DNA from: Martelella sp. AD-3
GTDB taxonomy: Bacteria; Pseudomonadota; Alphaproteobacteria; Rhizobiales; Rhizobiaceae
Reading direction: 5' to 3'
DNA: 64,000 bases
Assembly: GCF_001578105.1 (NCBI RefSeq)
Contig: NZ_CP014275.1
Span: forward strand, 2,480,001 to 2,544,000
Below, piece after piece: positions 38,742-50,068 of this stretch (positions are counted from its first letter, which is position 1; each line of letters opens with the position of its first letter). Position numbers and translations under genes: made by a program. Under the pieces are notes generated by a model. That model had not been told where the DNA came from, ran no database searches, and saw nothing but the letters and a program-made list of their open reading frames with translations.

Positions 38742-38829
38742 GAAAGTCGGGGTGACTGATCCCAATCGCCCCGCTTTGCCGCGCGTGCCGCCTTTGGTCC
38801 GCGTGCCGCAGCCCGCATGAAATGCCTAG

Positions 38830-38927
38830 CGCATCGGCCCGAAAATCGGAATCGATTTTCGGGCCGATGCGTAGATTCAATAGGTCAGAGCGTCCTTTGT
38901 GCGTCCGAATGGACGCACGGCGCTCTA
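38830..38927. repeat. Two-hairpin palindromic repeat, copy A
   Basis: First hairpin: perfect 19-base arms 38830-38848 and 38853-38871 around the spacer GAAT. Second hairpin: outer AGAGCG/CGCTCT (38887-38892, 38921-38926) and inner GTGCGTCC/GGACGCAC (38899-38906, 38911-38918), also around GAAT. Copy B is at 44640-44743. It fills part of the 38742-39157 gap, which has no gene I can support. Confidence 0.85.
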
Positions 38928-38953
38928 AGCCAAACAGGCATGCCAAACGAGAA

Positions 38954-38987
38954 AGAGCCGCACTTCCTGGGAGTGAAGCGCGGCTCT
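38954..38987. terminator. Hairpin after the helicase gene, possible terminator or small-RNA end
   Basis: Arms AGAGCCGCACTT (38954-38965) and AAGCGCGGCTCT (38976-38987) with one mismatch and a 10-base loop; only AATTG follows. It is over 200 bases from the helicase stop. The AT-rich 39020-39150 stretch follows, with an inverted TTGCA-ATA-TGCAA near 39090. Confidence 0.4.
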
Positions 38988-39157
38988 AATTGTGCAGGAA
39001 AACGGTTCGTTTGATAAGAATTCAGTAGGAATTGAGTGAATTCACCTTCATTCAAAAGAGATTCATCAAAGTTTCGTAATAATCTTGCAATATGCAAATA
39101 TTCTTATAGCACGCTTCTTTTTTGGTCAAGCCTATTTTTTAGACAAATTCATGACGG

Positions 39158-39649
39158 TCACAGGGTCCGGTATGCGCGGCGGTAATACATCAGCGCCTCG
39201 TCATCTTCGCCGCACTGCGTCCTGACGACCTCGCCGATGAGGATCCAGTGGGTCGACATCTCCTTCGCCTCGACGAGGCGGCAGTCGAAACTGGCAAGCG
39301 CATCTTCCAGAACCGGCGCGCCGGAGCCGCCGAAATCCCAAGCGCCCTTTGCGAATCGCTCTTGCGCGGAAAGGCCGCCGAGCCCGGAAAAGGCATCGGC
39401 CAGCGGCTTGTGGCGGGCGCCGAGCGTGTTGACCGCGAAATTGCCGCTCTCGAGAAAGACCATATTCTTTGCGTTCAGCCGGTTGACGCAGGCAAGCACC
39501 GTGGGCGGCGCGTCGGATACCGAGCAGCAGGCCGTCGCCGTCACGCCGCGCAGCGCGCCGTCATGCGCGGTGGTCACGACCTGGACATGGCCGGCGAAGC
39601 GGGCCATCGCATCGCGATAGGCACGGGTAAAGGGCTGATCATCATGCAT
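39158..39649 (-). CDS. Flavin reductase domain protein, HpaC-like
   Basis: 163 residues. Flavin-reductase family marks: DAMARFAGHVQVVTTAHDG, TATACCSVSDAPPTVLACVN and FAVNTLGARHKPLADAF. The C-terminal GEVV block is usual. ATG 39649. Such proteins supply reduced FMN or FAD to a two-component monooxygenase, but no monooxygenase gene lies next to it. Alone on the minus strand, with a low-GC region downstream. Confidence 0.88.
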   Translation of the reverse strand: MHDDQPFTRAYRDAMARFAGHVQVVTTAHDGALRGVTATACCSVSDAPPTVLACVNRLNAKNMVFLESGNFAVNTLGARHKPLADAFSGLGGLSAQERFAKGAWDFGGSGAPVLEDALASFDCRLVEAKEMSTHWILIGEVVRTQCGEDDEALMYYRRAYRTL

Positions 39650-39792
39650 GGCGAGAGCGATACCGGTGGTGTGGTGAAATAGACAAAAACCGTCCCTTCA
39701 TCTCTTGGTCCGGGTACTTACGGCGTTGCCCCTCACTCTGGCAAGGGGTATGACTCCGTTAACGCGCCTGAGTGAGAAACAGACCTGCCATC

Positions 39793-40875
39793 ATGAGATC
39801 TTTTAAGGCCCGCCTTGTCCTTGCCGCGCTGATTGTCAGCGCCGCCGCGCCCGCAAATGCCCAACAGGTCGGCGTCGTGGCCCCGCTGAACGGCGACTAT
39901 GCCGTGCTCGGCGCACAGATGCTCGACGGCGCCGGGCTTGCCGCGCGCAATCTGGACATCGACCTGACCGTCATCGACGAAGACTGCGAAGAAAACAACG
40001 GCGCGTCTGTCGCCGAGGCGCTCGAAGACGCGGGCGTCGGGATTGCTGTCGGCTTCTTCTGCAGCGAGACCTTGCGCACTGCCCTGCCCGTCCTCGCCGA
40101 GGCCGGCATTCCCGCCATCACCGTCTCCGTCCGGTCGCTGCCGCTGATGACCGATGCGCTCGCCAATGGCTGGCCGCTTTTCCGGCTGGCGCCGAACCGG
40201 CAGGACCAGGTGGACGCGATCGTCACGCTGATCATGACCGAATGGGTCGACCAGCCGGTCGCCCTTGTCGATGACGGCACGATCTACTACCGCGAACTCG
40301 TCAACGCCGTGCGCAACGAAATCGAGGCGCGCGGGCTGGAGCCGGTCTTCACCGACACCTTCCGTCCCGCCCAGCAGCAGCAATTGTCGCTTGTGCGCCG
40401 TCTCGACCAGGCGGGCGCCGCGCGGGTGCTGGTCGGCGGCACGCGCGGCGATGTCGCGATCATCGGCCGGGACGCGCGCGAACAGGGCGTTGCCCTCACG
40501 CTTCTCGGCGATGACGGCTTGCGCGCGATGGAAACCACGCCGCCGCTTGAGGACGGGACGCTGGCGATTGCGCTGCCCGACTACGGCGCTCTGCCGCCGG
40601 CGGCCGAGATCGCCGATGCTGCCGGCGCCGCCGATATCGTGCCGGAAGGCTATGTCGTGCCGGGCGCGGCCGCCGTTCAGGTCGCAGGCCAGGCGCTTGC
40701 CGCCGCCCGGGCAGACGGCGGCGGGATCGACGAGGCGCTTCTGAACCACACTTTCGACACAGCGATCGGCCCTGTCCGCTTCACCGCAAGGCACGAGCTG
40801 GCCGACAATCCGTTCTTTCTGCTGCGCTGGCAGAACGGCGAATTCGTTCCCGTCTTCGACAGCGCGCGTGAGTAA
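39793..40875 (+). CDS. Branched-chain-amino-acid-type ABC substrate-binding protein
   Basis: 360 residues from ATG 39793; GTG 39772 is also possible and neither has a strong ribosome site. Signal peptide about 1-23, cut near ANAQQ. The body is a Leu/Ile/Val type I periplasmic fold (VGVVAPLNGDYAVLGAQMLDGA, GIPAITVS). No permease or ATPase gene is nearby, so it is an orphan or a sensor-like binding protein. Ligand not shown. The next gene is rpe, about 75 bases on. Confidence 0.85.
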   Translation: MRSFKARLVLAALIVSAAAPANAQQVGVVAPLNGDYAVLGAQMLDGAGLAARNLDIDLTVIDEDCEENNGASVAEALEDAGVGIAVGFFCSETLRTALPVLAEAGIPAITVSVRSLPLMTDALANGWPLFRLAPNRQDQVDAIVTLIMTEWVDQPVALVDDGTIYYRELVNAVRNEIEARGLEPVFTDTFRPAQQQQLSLVRRLDQAGAARVLVGGTRGDVAIIGRDAREQGVALTLLGDDGLRAMETTPPLEDGTLAIALPDYGALPPAAEIADAAGAADIVPEGYVVPGAAAVQVAGQALAAARADGGGIDEALLNHTFDTAIGPVRFTARHELADNPFFLLRWQNGEFVPVFDSARE

Positions 40876-40950
40876 GACAGGCCGGCAACGCCTGAGAGCC
40901 GGCAAGACATGAGAAAATGGCCTTCGGGCCCCGCATTGAGGAACAAGCAA

Positions 40951-41616
40951 GTGAAACGTCCGCTCCGTATCGCGCCGTCCATCCTGTCGGCCGACTTTTC
41001 CAATCTTGGCCCGGAGGTCAAGGCCGTCGTCGATGACGGCGCCGACTGGGTCCATCTCGATATCATGGATGGCCATTTCGTGCCCAATATCACCTTCGGC
41101 CCACCGGTGGTGAAGGCGCTGCGCCCCCACACGGATGCGATCTTCGACTGCCATCTGATGATTGCGCCTGCCGATCCCTATATCGAAGCCTTCGCCAAGG
41201 CCGGTTGCGACATCATCACCGTTCACCAGGAGGCCGGCCCGCACCTGCACCGCTCGCTGCAGACCATCCGCAATCTCGGCAAGAAGGCGGGCGTGGCGCT
41301 CAATCCGGCAACGCCGGTGTCGATGATCGAACATGTGATCGACGATCTCGACCTGATCCTGATCATGACCGTCAATCCGGGCTTCGGCGGCCAGAAATTC
41401 ATTCCCGCCACCTTGCGCAAGATCGAGCAGGCCAATGCGCTGATCGGCGACCGGCCGATCGATCTCGAAGTCGACGGCGGAATCGCGCCCGACACGGTCG
41501 GCGCCGTGACCAAGGCAGGCGCCAACGCGCTCGTCGCCGGTTCGGCAATCTTCGGCAAGGCGGAAAACGGCAGCTATCGCGCCCCGATCGAGGCTCTGCG
41601 CGCGGGAGAAGAATGA
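40951..41616 (+). CDS. rpe: Ribulose-phosphate 3-epimerase
   Basis: 221 residues from GTG 40951, which has GAGG about 9 bases upstream; ATG 40909 would add 14 non-conserved residues. TIM-barrel family blocks: [35 protein letters not shown] and [11 protein letters not shown]. It interconverts ribulose 5-phosphate and xylulose 5-phosphate in the pentose phosphate pathway. Followed by the DUF2259 gene 34 bases later. Confidence 0.96.
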   Translation: MKRPLRIAPSILSADFSNLGPEVKAVVDDGADWVHLDIMDGHFVPNITFGPPVVKALRPHTDAIFDCHLMIAPADPYIEAFAKAGCDIITVHQEAGPHLHRSLQTIRNLGKKAGVALNPATPVSMIEHVIDDLDLILIMTVNPGFGGQKFIPATLRKIEQANALIGDRPIDLEVDGGIAPDTVGAVTKAGANALVAGSAIFGKAENGSYRAPIEALRAGEE

Positions 41617-41650
41617 AGCAACGACCGGAGGCGACCAACAGGAGAAAGAC

Positions 41651-42370
41651 ATGCCCCGCTTCATGCCCCTGACCATGCTTGCCGCAGCAGCCGGGCTTTC
41701 GGCGCAGATGGCCGCCGCCGGCGACTTCGCCACCTTCACCCCGCTCGGCTTTTCGGATGATGGCGGCGTCTTCGCCTTCGAGGAATTCGGCGTCGAGGAT
41801 GGCTCCGGCTTTCCCTATTCGAACATCTTCTTCATCGATACCGAACGCGATGCCTTTCTCGACGAGACCCCTTTCCGCGTGCGGCAGGAGGACGAGAACG
41901 CGACCATCAGCTCCGCGCGCGGCCTTACCGTCGGCGAGGCGCTGCCGCTGATCCAGGAATACAACCTGCTTGCCCATCCCGGCTGGCTTGCCGCCTTCAA
42001 TCCGGTCACCGAAGAGGTCGCGGGCGACAGCCAGACGATCCGCTACCGTTCGCACCCGAACCTTTCGCCCGTCGGAACGCTTTCTCTGGAAACCTTCGCG
42101 CTCGATCCGATTTCGGCCTGCGCGGCGGTCACCCCGGATGCGCGGGGCTTCCGCCTTGCCTATACCGATCCGGAGGGCGAGACCCGCACGATCCACGAGG
42201 ACAGCCGCATCCCCACCAGCCGGAACTGCCCGACGGATTACCGGCTCGGCGGCGTGATGACCTATGGCGGCGGCGGGGCAAATGCCGTCCATGTCGCGCT
42301 GGTCACCGTGCTCTCGCGTGGCTTCGAGGGACCGGACGGCCGCTGGATCGCCGTTCCCTTCAGGCCCTAG
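41651..42370 (+). CDS. DUF2259 secreted protein
   Basis: 239 residues. Signal peptide about 1-23 (ending AAAG). The FSDDGGVFAFEEFGVEDGSG and PYSNIFFID blocks define DUF2259, a secreted family of unknown function. It follows rpe at 34 bases and precedes purB after a repeat-filled gap. The rpe-DUF2259-purB order is known in rhizobia. Confidence 0.85.
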   Translation: MPRFMPLTMLAAAAGLSAQMAAAGDFATFTPLGFSDDGGVFAFEEFGVEDGSGFPYSNIFFIDTERDAFLDETPFRVRQEDENATISSARGLTVGEALPLIQEYNLLAHPGWLAAFNPVTEEVAGDSQTIRYRSHPNLSPVGTLSLETFALDPISACAAVTPDARGFRLAYTDPEGETRTIHEDSRIPTSRNCPTDYRLGGVMTYGGGGANAVHVALVTVLSRGFEGPDGRWIAVPFRP

Positions 42371-42434
42371 CCGGCATTTTGGGTCCGTTTTTGGGCGGTC
42401 GCGCCGTTTCCTTTGCGGGAAAAATGCTCTAGAG

Positions 42435-42530
42435 CATTTCGCATTCAGGTGAAAACACCTGACATCCGCGAAAAAGCGGCAAGACAATAAGATAGAGCGG
42501 TTCAGCATTGCCGTGAAAAGCTGGACCGCT
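42435..42530. repeat. Multi-hairpin repeat element upstream of purB
   Basis: Holds TCAGGTG-AAAA-CACCTGA (42445-42462), CCGC-GAAAAA-GCGG (42466-42479) and near-perfect arms AGCGGTTCAGC (42496-42506) with GCTGGACCGCT (42520-42530). The first 65 bases are similar to 8768-8835. It lies between the DUF2259 stop and the purB start. Confidence 0.7.
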
Positions 42531-42591
42531 AGAGAGCGTTTCAGGCCTGAAAATCCAGGCCGGCACGACGTGAAGAAGGATCCCCTGCCCG

Positions 42592-43899
42592 ATGATACCG
42601 CGCTACTCCCGCCCGCAAATGACAGAGATCTGGTCGCCGGAAACCAAGTTCCGCATCTGGTTCGAGATCGAGGCCCATGCCTGCAATGCGCTGGCCGAGA
42701 TCGGCGTCATCCCGAAGAGCGCAGCCGAGACGATCTGGGAAAAGGGAAGCGCGGCGACCTTTGACGTGGCGCGCATCGACGAGATCGAGGCCGTGACCAA
42801 GCATGACGTCATCGCCTTCCTCACCCATCTGGCGGAAATCGTCGGCCCGGATGCCCGCTTCGTCCATCAGGGGATGACCTCCTCGGATGTGCTCGACACC
42901 TGCTTCAACGTGCAGCTCACCCGCGCCAGCGACCTGCTGCTCGCCGATCTTGACGGCCTGCTCGCCGCGCTGAAGCGCCGCGCCTTCGAACACAAGGACA
43001 CGATCACCATCGGCCGCTCGCACGGCATCCATGCCGAGCCGACAACCTTCGGCATCAAGCTTGCCCAGGCCTACGCCGAATTCGACCGCTGCCGGGCCCG
43101 CCTTGTCGCCGCGCGCGCGGAGATCGCCACCTGCGCCATTTCCGGCGCGGTCGGCACCTTCGCCAATATCGACCCGCGCGTGGAAGAACATGTGGCGGAG
43201 GCCATGGGGCTGAAGGCCGAGCCAGTCTCCACCCAGGTCATTCCGCGCGACAGGCATGCGATGTTCTTCGCCACGCTCGGCGTCATCGCGTCTTCGGTCG
43301 AGCGGCTGTCGACCGAGATCCGCCACCTGCAGCGCACGGAAGTGCTGGAGGCGGAAGAGTATTTCTCGCCTGGCCAGAAGGGCTCGTCCGCCATGCCGCA
43401 CAAGCGCAATCCGGTGCTGACGGAAAACCTGACCGGCCTTGCCCGCATGGTGCGCGGCTATGCGTTGCCGGCCATGGAAAATGTCGCCCTCTGGCACGAG
43501 CGCGATATCTCCCATTCCTCCGTCGAGCGGATGATCGGACCCGACGCCACGGTGACCCTCGACTTCGCGCTGACGCGGCTGACGGGCGTCATCGACAAGC
43601 TTCTGGTCTATCCCGACCACATGATGGACAATCTCAACAAGTTCCGCGGCCTGGTGCATTCGCAGCGCGTTCTCCTGGCGCTCACCCAGGCCGGCGTCTC
43701 GCGCGAGGATGCCTATCGTCTGGTCCAGCGCAACGCCATGAAGGTGTGGGAGGAAGGCAAGGACTTCCTCGAGGAACTGCTCGCCGACAAGGAGGTCACC
43801 GCCGCGCTCTCGGAAGAGCAGATCCGCGAGAAATTCGACCTCGGCTACCACACCAAACACGCCGACACGATCTTCAACCGCGTCTTCGGCGAAAGCTGA
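42592..43899 (+). CDS. purB: Adenylosuccinate lyase
   Basis: 435 residues. Fumarase/aspartase-superfamily signature SSAMPHKRNPV, with the histidine segments THLAEIVG and GRSHGIHAEPT. Start ATG 42592 (MIPRYSRPQM) is the conserved beginning. It catalyses two steps of purine synthesis, giving AICAR and AMP with fumarate. Length normal for alphaproteobacteria. Confidence 0.97.
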   Translation: MIPRYSRPQMTEIWSPETKFRIWFEIEAHACNALAEIGVIPKSAAETIWEKGSAATFDVARIDEIEAVTKHDVIAFLTHLAEIVGPDARFVHQGMTSSDVLDTCFNVQLTRASDLLLADLDGLLAALKRRAFEHKDTITIGRSHGIHAEPTTFGIKLAQAYAEFDRCRARLVAARAEIATCAISGAVGTFANIDPRVEEHVAEAMGLKAEPVSTQVIPRDRHAMFFATLGVIASSVERLSTEIRHLQRTEVLEAEEYFSPGQKGSSAMPHKRNPVLTENLTGLARMVRGYALPAMENVALWHERDISHSSVERMIGPDATVTLDFALTRLTGVIDKLLVYPDHMMDNLNKFRGLVHSQRVLLALTQAGVSREDAYRLVQRNAMKVWEEGKDFLEELLADKEVTAALSEEQIREKFDLGYHTKHADTIFNRVFGES

Positions 43900-43980
43900 G
43901 CGCCGCCGCTACCCGCAAAACGATCCGCAGCGTCCGGTTTCTTCCCGGAGCTGCGCCCCCGAAATGTCATGTGAAGCGCC

Positions 43981-44532
43981 ATGAAGATTTCCGAAACCGA
44001 AATCCTGATTGTTCCCGGCTACAAGAATGCCGGCCCCGACCACTGGCAGAGCCGCTGGGAGCGCAAACTGTCCACGGCGCGGCGCGTCGAACAGGAAGCA
44101 TGGTCGAAGCCGGAATGCGAGGACTGGACGGCCCGGCTTGTCGAAGAGGTCAACCGCGCGGAGCGCCCGGTGGTGCTCGTCGCCCACTCGCTCGGCATTC
44201 CGACCTCGGTTCGGGCGATCCCGGACTTTCGCAAACGCGTCGCCGGCGCGTTCTTCGTCGCGCCGCCGGAGGTGGACAATCCGTCCGTGCGGCCAAAACA
44301 CATGATGACCTTCGGCCCCTACCCGCGCGAACCGCTGCCCTTTCCCGCGATCGTGATCGCCAGCCGCAACGACCCCTTCGGCCGGTTCGAGCACGCGCGC
44401 GACATTGCCGCCGCCTGGGGCGCCGATTTCTACGACATCGGCGAGGCGGGCCACGTCAACGACAAGGCGGGCTTCGGCCCCTGGCCGGAAGGCACGCTGA
44501 TGTTCGGCCTCTTCGTCTCCGGCCTGCGCTGA
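43981..44532 (+). CDS. RBBP9/YdeN-family alpha/beta hydrolase
   Basis: 183 residues. Catalytic triad: Ser in VLVAHSLGIP, Asp in SRNDPFGRF, His in GEAGHVNDK. The start ILIVPGYKNAGPDHWQSRW is the family beginning. Small serine hydrolase of unknown substrate, in the cytoplasm. It lies 81 bases after purB. Ends before a repeat. Confidence 0.88.
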   Translation: MKISETEILIVPGYKNAGPDHWQSRWERKLSTARRVEQEAWSKPECEDWTARLVEEVNRAERPVVLVAHSLGIPTSVRAIPDFRKRVAGAFFVAPPEVDNPSVRPKHMMTFGPYPREPLPFPAIVIASRNDPFGRFEHARDIAAAWGADFYDIGEAGHVNDKAGFGPWPEGTLMFGLFVSGLR

Positions 44533-44639
44533 GGCCCAGCCTCGTCTCCGCGGTGGTGCCCGGCCGTCTTTGCCACGGCCGAATATCGTTCGTCGCTAAT
44601 TGATAGAATTGACATTCTGCCTTCATCCATCACACTAAC

Positions 44640-44743
44640 GCATCGTGCTTTCCGAAAATCGGAATCGATTTTCGGAAAGCACGATGCATAGACTCAATAG
44701 GTTAGAGCGTCCTTTGAGCGTCCGAACGGACGCACGGCGCTCT
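44640..44743. repeat. Two-hairpin palindromic repeat, copy B
   Basis: First hairpin: perfect 22-base arms 44640-44661 and 44666-44687 around GAAT. Second hairpin: AGAGCG/CGCTCT (44704-44709, 44737-44742) with an inner GCGTCC/GGACGC stem. Same plan as 38830-38927, but the outer arms differ in both strands, so pairing is kept. It ends 38 bases before the GTG start of the PAS-GGDEF-EAL gene. Confidence 0.85.
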
Positions 44744-44781
44744 AGCGTGTCCGGAATGCGTTCGTTTGCACGCCGGCGGCA

Positions 44782-47442
44782 GTGTCGACATCACGGAGCG
44801 CGGAGCGGGTTGTGGCGGCCCGATCCATTCGAACAACGGAACAAACCGTGCCGAATGCCCGTTCTCCCCGAAAGGATAATCGTTTGGCGAGGGAAACGAG
44901 GAGTTCATTTTTGTCAGGGGAGGCCGAACTGGCCTTCGCAGTGCTCGAGCAATCGCCCATGGCGGTCGCGGTCGTGGAACTCGATGGCCAGACAATCACC
45001 GCAACCAACGCGAACTTCGAAACGCTCGCGCCCGGAACGAAGGCGCAGGGCCGCTCCATTCTGGAGTGGATACACGCAGACGACCATCCGCTCTTGCGCA
45101 ATCTTGTCGGTCCGACCTCCGGCGTTTCCGGACGGGAGCAGAAATGTGAGATGCGCATCGGCCGGCGTCCCGACGGGCCCTGGCGATGGATGCTTGTTGC
45201 AGCGACCGTCCTTCCGGAAAATGAAGCAGGCGCGCGGCGACGTGCGCTTTTCTATTTCATCGATATCCACACCCAGAAAAGCCACGAATTGCTGGAAAGC
45301 GAGCGCGCGCGGCGCTGGAACTACGCGCTCGTCAGCTCCGGCCTCGGCGTGTGGGATCACGACTACCGCAGACAGGAATACTTCTACTCCCAGACATGGC
45401 GGGCCATGCGCGGCTACGCCTCGACCGGCGCCACACCCTTCGCCAGCACAGAGCAATGGCTGCAGCTGGTTCATCCCGACGACCGCGATTTCGTCGCCCA
45501 CGCCATAGAGCGCCAGAAGGCTGGCGACCTCAAATATATGAATTTCGAATATCGCGAGCGCCATTGCGACGGCCACTGGATATGGATCGAGTGCCGGGGC
45601 GATGCGGTGGAGTATTTTCCCGACAACCGGCCTTCCCGCATCATCGGAACCGATCAGGACGTGACAGACCGCAAGGATGCCGAAGCCTTGCTCGCCCATA
45701 CGCGCCAGCGCCTGGAAATGGCGCTGACCACTTCGCGCATCGGCGTTTTCGAGCACGACCGTGCGACCGGCACCGTTTATGCCGACGCCCGCATCTGCGA
45801 GATCTACGGATTTGACGACCAGCCGGAGAGTTTCGACATCCAGCGCGTTTTCGACCTCGTTCACCCGGAAGACCTGAAGCGGGCGGCCGCCGGCTCCGCC
45901 GGACTGACCCCCGGCGGCGCTCCGGCTTCCTCCGAGTTCCGCATCCACCGCGAGAATGACGGGTCGCTGCGCCATATCCGCCATCTCGTGCGCCTTCACA
46001 TCGGCGAAGACGGCCAGGAGACGATCGTCGGCATCAACTGGGACGTGACGGAGGAAGTGCGCCTCCGGCAGGATCTGGTGACCGCAAAGCAGCTCGCCGA
46101 GGCGCGCAATTTCGAACTCGACCGCGCCAAGTCAGACATCGAATATGCCGCGCTGCACGATTACCTGACCGCCCTGCCCAACCGGCGCTTTCTTGAGGAC
46201 GAGCTGGAGCGCCGGGTGTCCATCGCCGCCGCATCCGATGTCAATGTCGGGCTGCTCCAGATCGATATCGACGACTTCAAGGGGATCAACAGCGCCTACG
46301 GCCACGGCGCCGGCGACCGCGTGCTCAGCCACTCGGCGCAGACCCTACTCGACCTGTCGAAGCACAATGACTTCGTTGCCCGCATGGGCGGCGACGAATT
46401 CGCCATGATCATCAGCTATGACGGCGGCTGCGACAGGCTTGAACAGACCGCGAAACGAATCCAGCTCGAACTCGCCAAGCCGGTCGTGCTCGATGACGGT
46501 CGCGTCCGGCTTTCCGCCAGCATCGGCATCGCCACGCTTGAGAGCGAAGGGGCCGGCGGCGCCGCCGCCATGCTCAGAGACAGCGATCACGCGCTGAAGC
46601 AGGCCAAGTCAAAGGGCGCCGGCCAGATCGCATTCTACACTCCGGGCATCCGATTCTCCGACGCGGTCGACCGCAAGCCTTCCGACCGGTTGATGCAGGC
46701 GATCGACCAGAGCGAGTTTGTGCCGTTCTACCAGCCGCAGTATGACGCCGAGACCCTTGATATCCGGGGCATCGAGACGCTCGCACGCTGGCGGCAGGCC
46801 GACGGCTCCTTCAGCGAACCGTCAAGCTTCATCCCGCTTGCCCAGTCGCTCAACATCATGAACATGATCGACGCCAGCATTCTCTCGCAGGCGCTCGAGG
46901 ATCACCGCCGCTGGCGGGAAGACGGGCTCGCGCCGCCGCGCCTGTCGCTGAACCTGTCCCCGCACCGGCTCAGCGACCCGGCGCTGGTGCCCGAGTTACA
47001 GCGCACCGAGCTTCCGGCCGGCACCCTCACCTTCGAACTGCTCGAATCGATCTTCCTCGACCAGCAGGACGATGTCAGCGCCTACAATCTGAAACAGATC
47101 CGGCGGCTCGGCATCAATATCGACGTCGATGATTTCGGCACCGGCTACACGTCGATCACCGGGCTGCTCAAGGTCGCGCCGAACGGTCTGAAGATCGCCC
47201 GCGAACTGGTTATGCCGCTGCCCCGCTCATATGACCAGCGGGCCATTGTGAAGTCGATCGTCGATATCGGAAAAACATTGAATATCGAAGTGATCGCAGA
47301 AGGCGTTGAAACGCGGCAACATGCCCGGATCCTGACGGAGCTTGGCTGCGACGCGCTTCAGGGCTACTGGCTCGCCCGGCCGATGCCGGCGGACGCGATG
47401 GAAACGCTTCTGCGCCGCAAGATGGCCGAAGCTTCCGCCTGA
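44782..47442 (+). CDS. PAS-GGDEF-EAL cyclic-di-GMP signalling protein
   Basis: 886 residues from GTG 44782, the first start after the repeat, with a weak ribosome site; the N-terminus is uncertain. No membrane helices are seen. Three PAS-like segments span about residues 45-430, with PAC-type WIWIECRGDAVEY and a GTDQDVTDRKDAE linker. The GGDEF motif is intact at 536-540 (ARMGGDEFAMI). In the EAL domain the EAL triplet is ETL (665-667, GIETLARW); other marks are kept (FELLESIF, DVDDFGTGYTSI, VIAEGVET). So it may both make and break cyclic-di-GMP. The signal sensed is unknown. Confidence 0.93.
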   Translation: MSTSRSAERVVAARSIRTTEQTVPNARSPRKDNRLARETRSSFLSGEAELAFAVLEQSPMAVAVVELDGQTITATNANFETLAPGTKAQGRSILEWIHADDHPLLRNLVGPTSGVSGREQKCEMRIGRRPDGPWRWMLVAATVLPENEAGARRRALFYFIDIHTQKSHELLESERARRWNYALVSSGLGVWDHDYRRQEYFYSQTWRAMRGYASTGATPFASTEQWLQLVHPDDRDFVAHAIERQKAGDLKYMNFEYRERHCDGHWIWIECRGDAVEYFPDNRPSRIIGTDQDVTDRKDAEALLAHTRQRLEMALTTSRIGVFEHDRATGTVYADARICEIYGFDDQPESFDIQRVFDLVHPEDLKRAAAGSAGLTPGGAPASSEFRIHRENDGSLRHIRHLVRLHIGEDGQETIVGINWDVTEEVRLRQDLVTAKQLAEARNFELDRAKSDIEYAALHDYLTALPNRRFLEDELERRVSIAAASDVNVGLLQIDIDDFKGINSAYGHGAGDRVLSHSAQTLLDLSKHNDFVARMGGDEFAMIISYDGGCDRLEQTAKRIQLELAKPVVLDDGRVRLSASIGIATLESEGAGGAAAMLRDSDHALKQAKSKGAGQIAFYTPGIRFSDAVDRKPSDRLMQAIDQSEFVPFYQPQYDAETLDIRGIETLARWRQADGSFSEPSSFIPLAQSLNIMNMIDASILSQALEDHRRWREDGLAPPRLSLNLSPHRLSDPALVPELQRTELPAGTLTFELLESIFLDQQDDVSAYNLKQIRRLGINIDVDDFGTGYTSITGLLKVAPNGLKIARELVMPLPRSYDQRAIVKSIVDIGKTLNIEVIAEGVETRQHARILTELGCDALQGYWLARPMPADAMETLLRRKMAEASA

Positions 47443-47480
47443 GTCAGGCTCAGGCGAAAGGCGCGAAAGCGCCCGTCATC

Positions 47481-49758
<2,278 letters not shown>

Positions 49759-50068
49759 GAATGTCCAATCCGGCCCCGCCCGCGAGGTGCAAACGGGGCA
49801 ATCCAAGAATATCTGGCGTTTCTCTACATGAGGCGCGCTGTCAATCCAACCCCTTTTTCATGCCTGCCCGGCAAAGCCGCGACGGCCCGATTGCGGCTTC
49901 GCCCCTGGCAGGCTCGCCGCAAGCCATGCCGGACCCCGTCCGCCGCCCTGCCGCGCCGCGCCCCCCAGGCGCGCGAACATCTCCCGAAAATCCGGATCGA
50001 GAACCACTATTCTGTTTTTATTCCAGCATGTTGGAAGGATAGGCGAAACCGGCGCTGAAAGAACGGTT
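49759..50068. other. Gap between secG and tpiA without a gene I can support
   Basis: 310 bases. Both strands hold short frames without likeness to known proteins or a convincing ribosome site. The GC content is normal; I see no tRNA, repeat or terminator. Confidence 0.6.

Noticed and set aside
38817..39014. Short frames across repeat copy A
   Set aside because: They are translations of palindromic repeat sequence.
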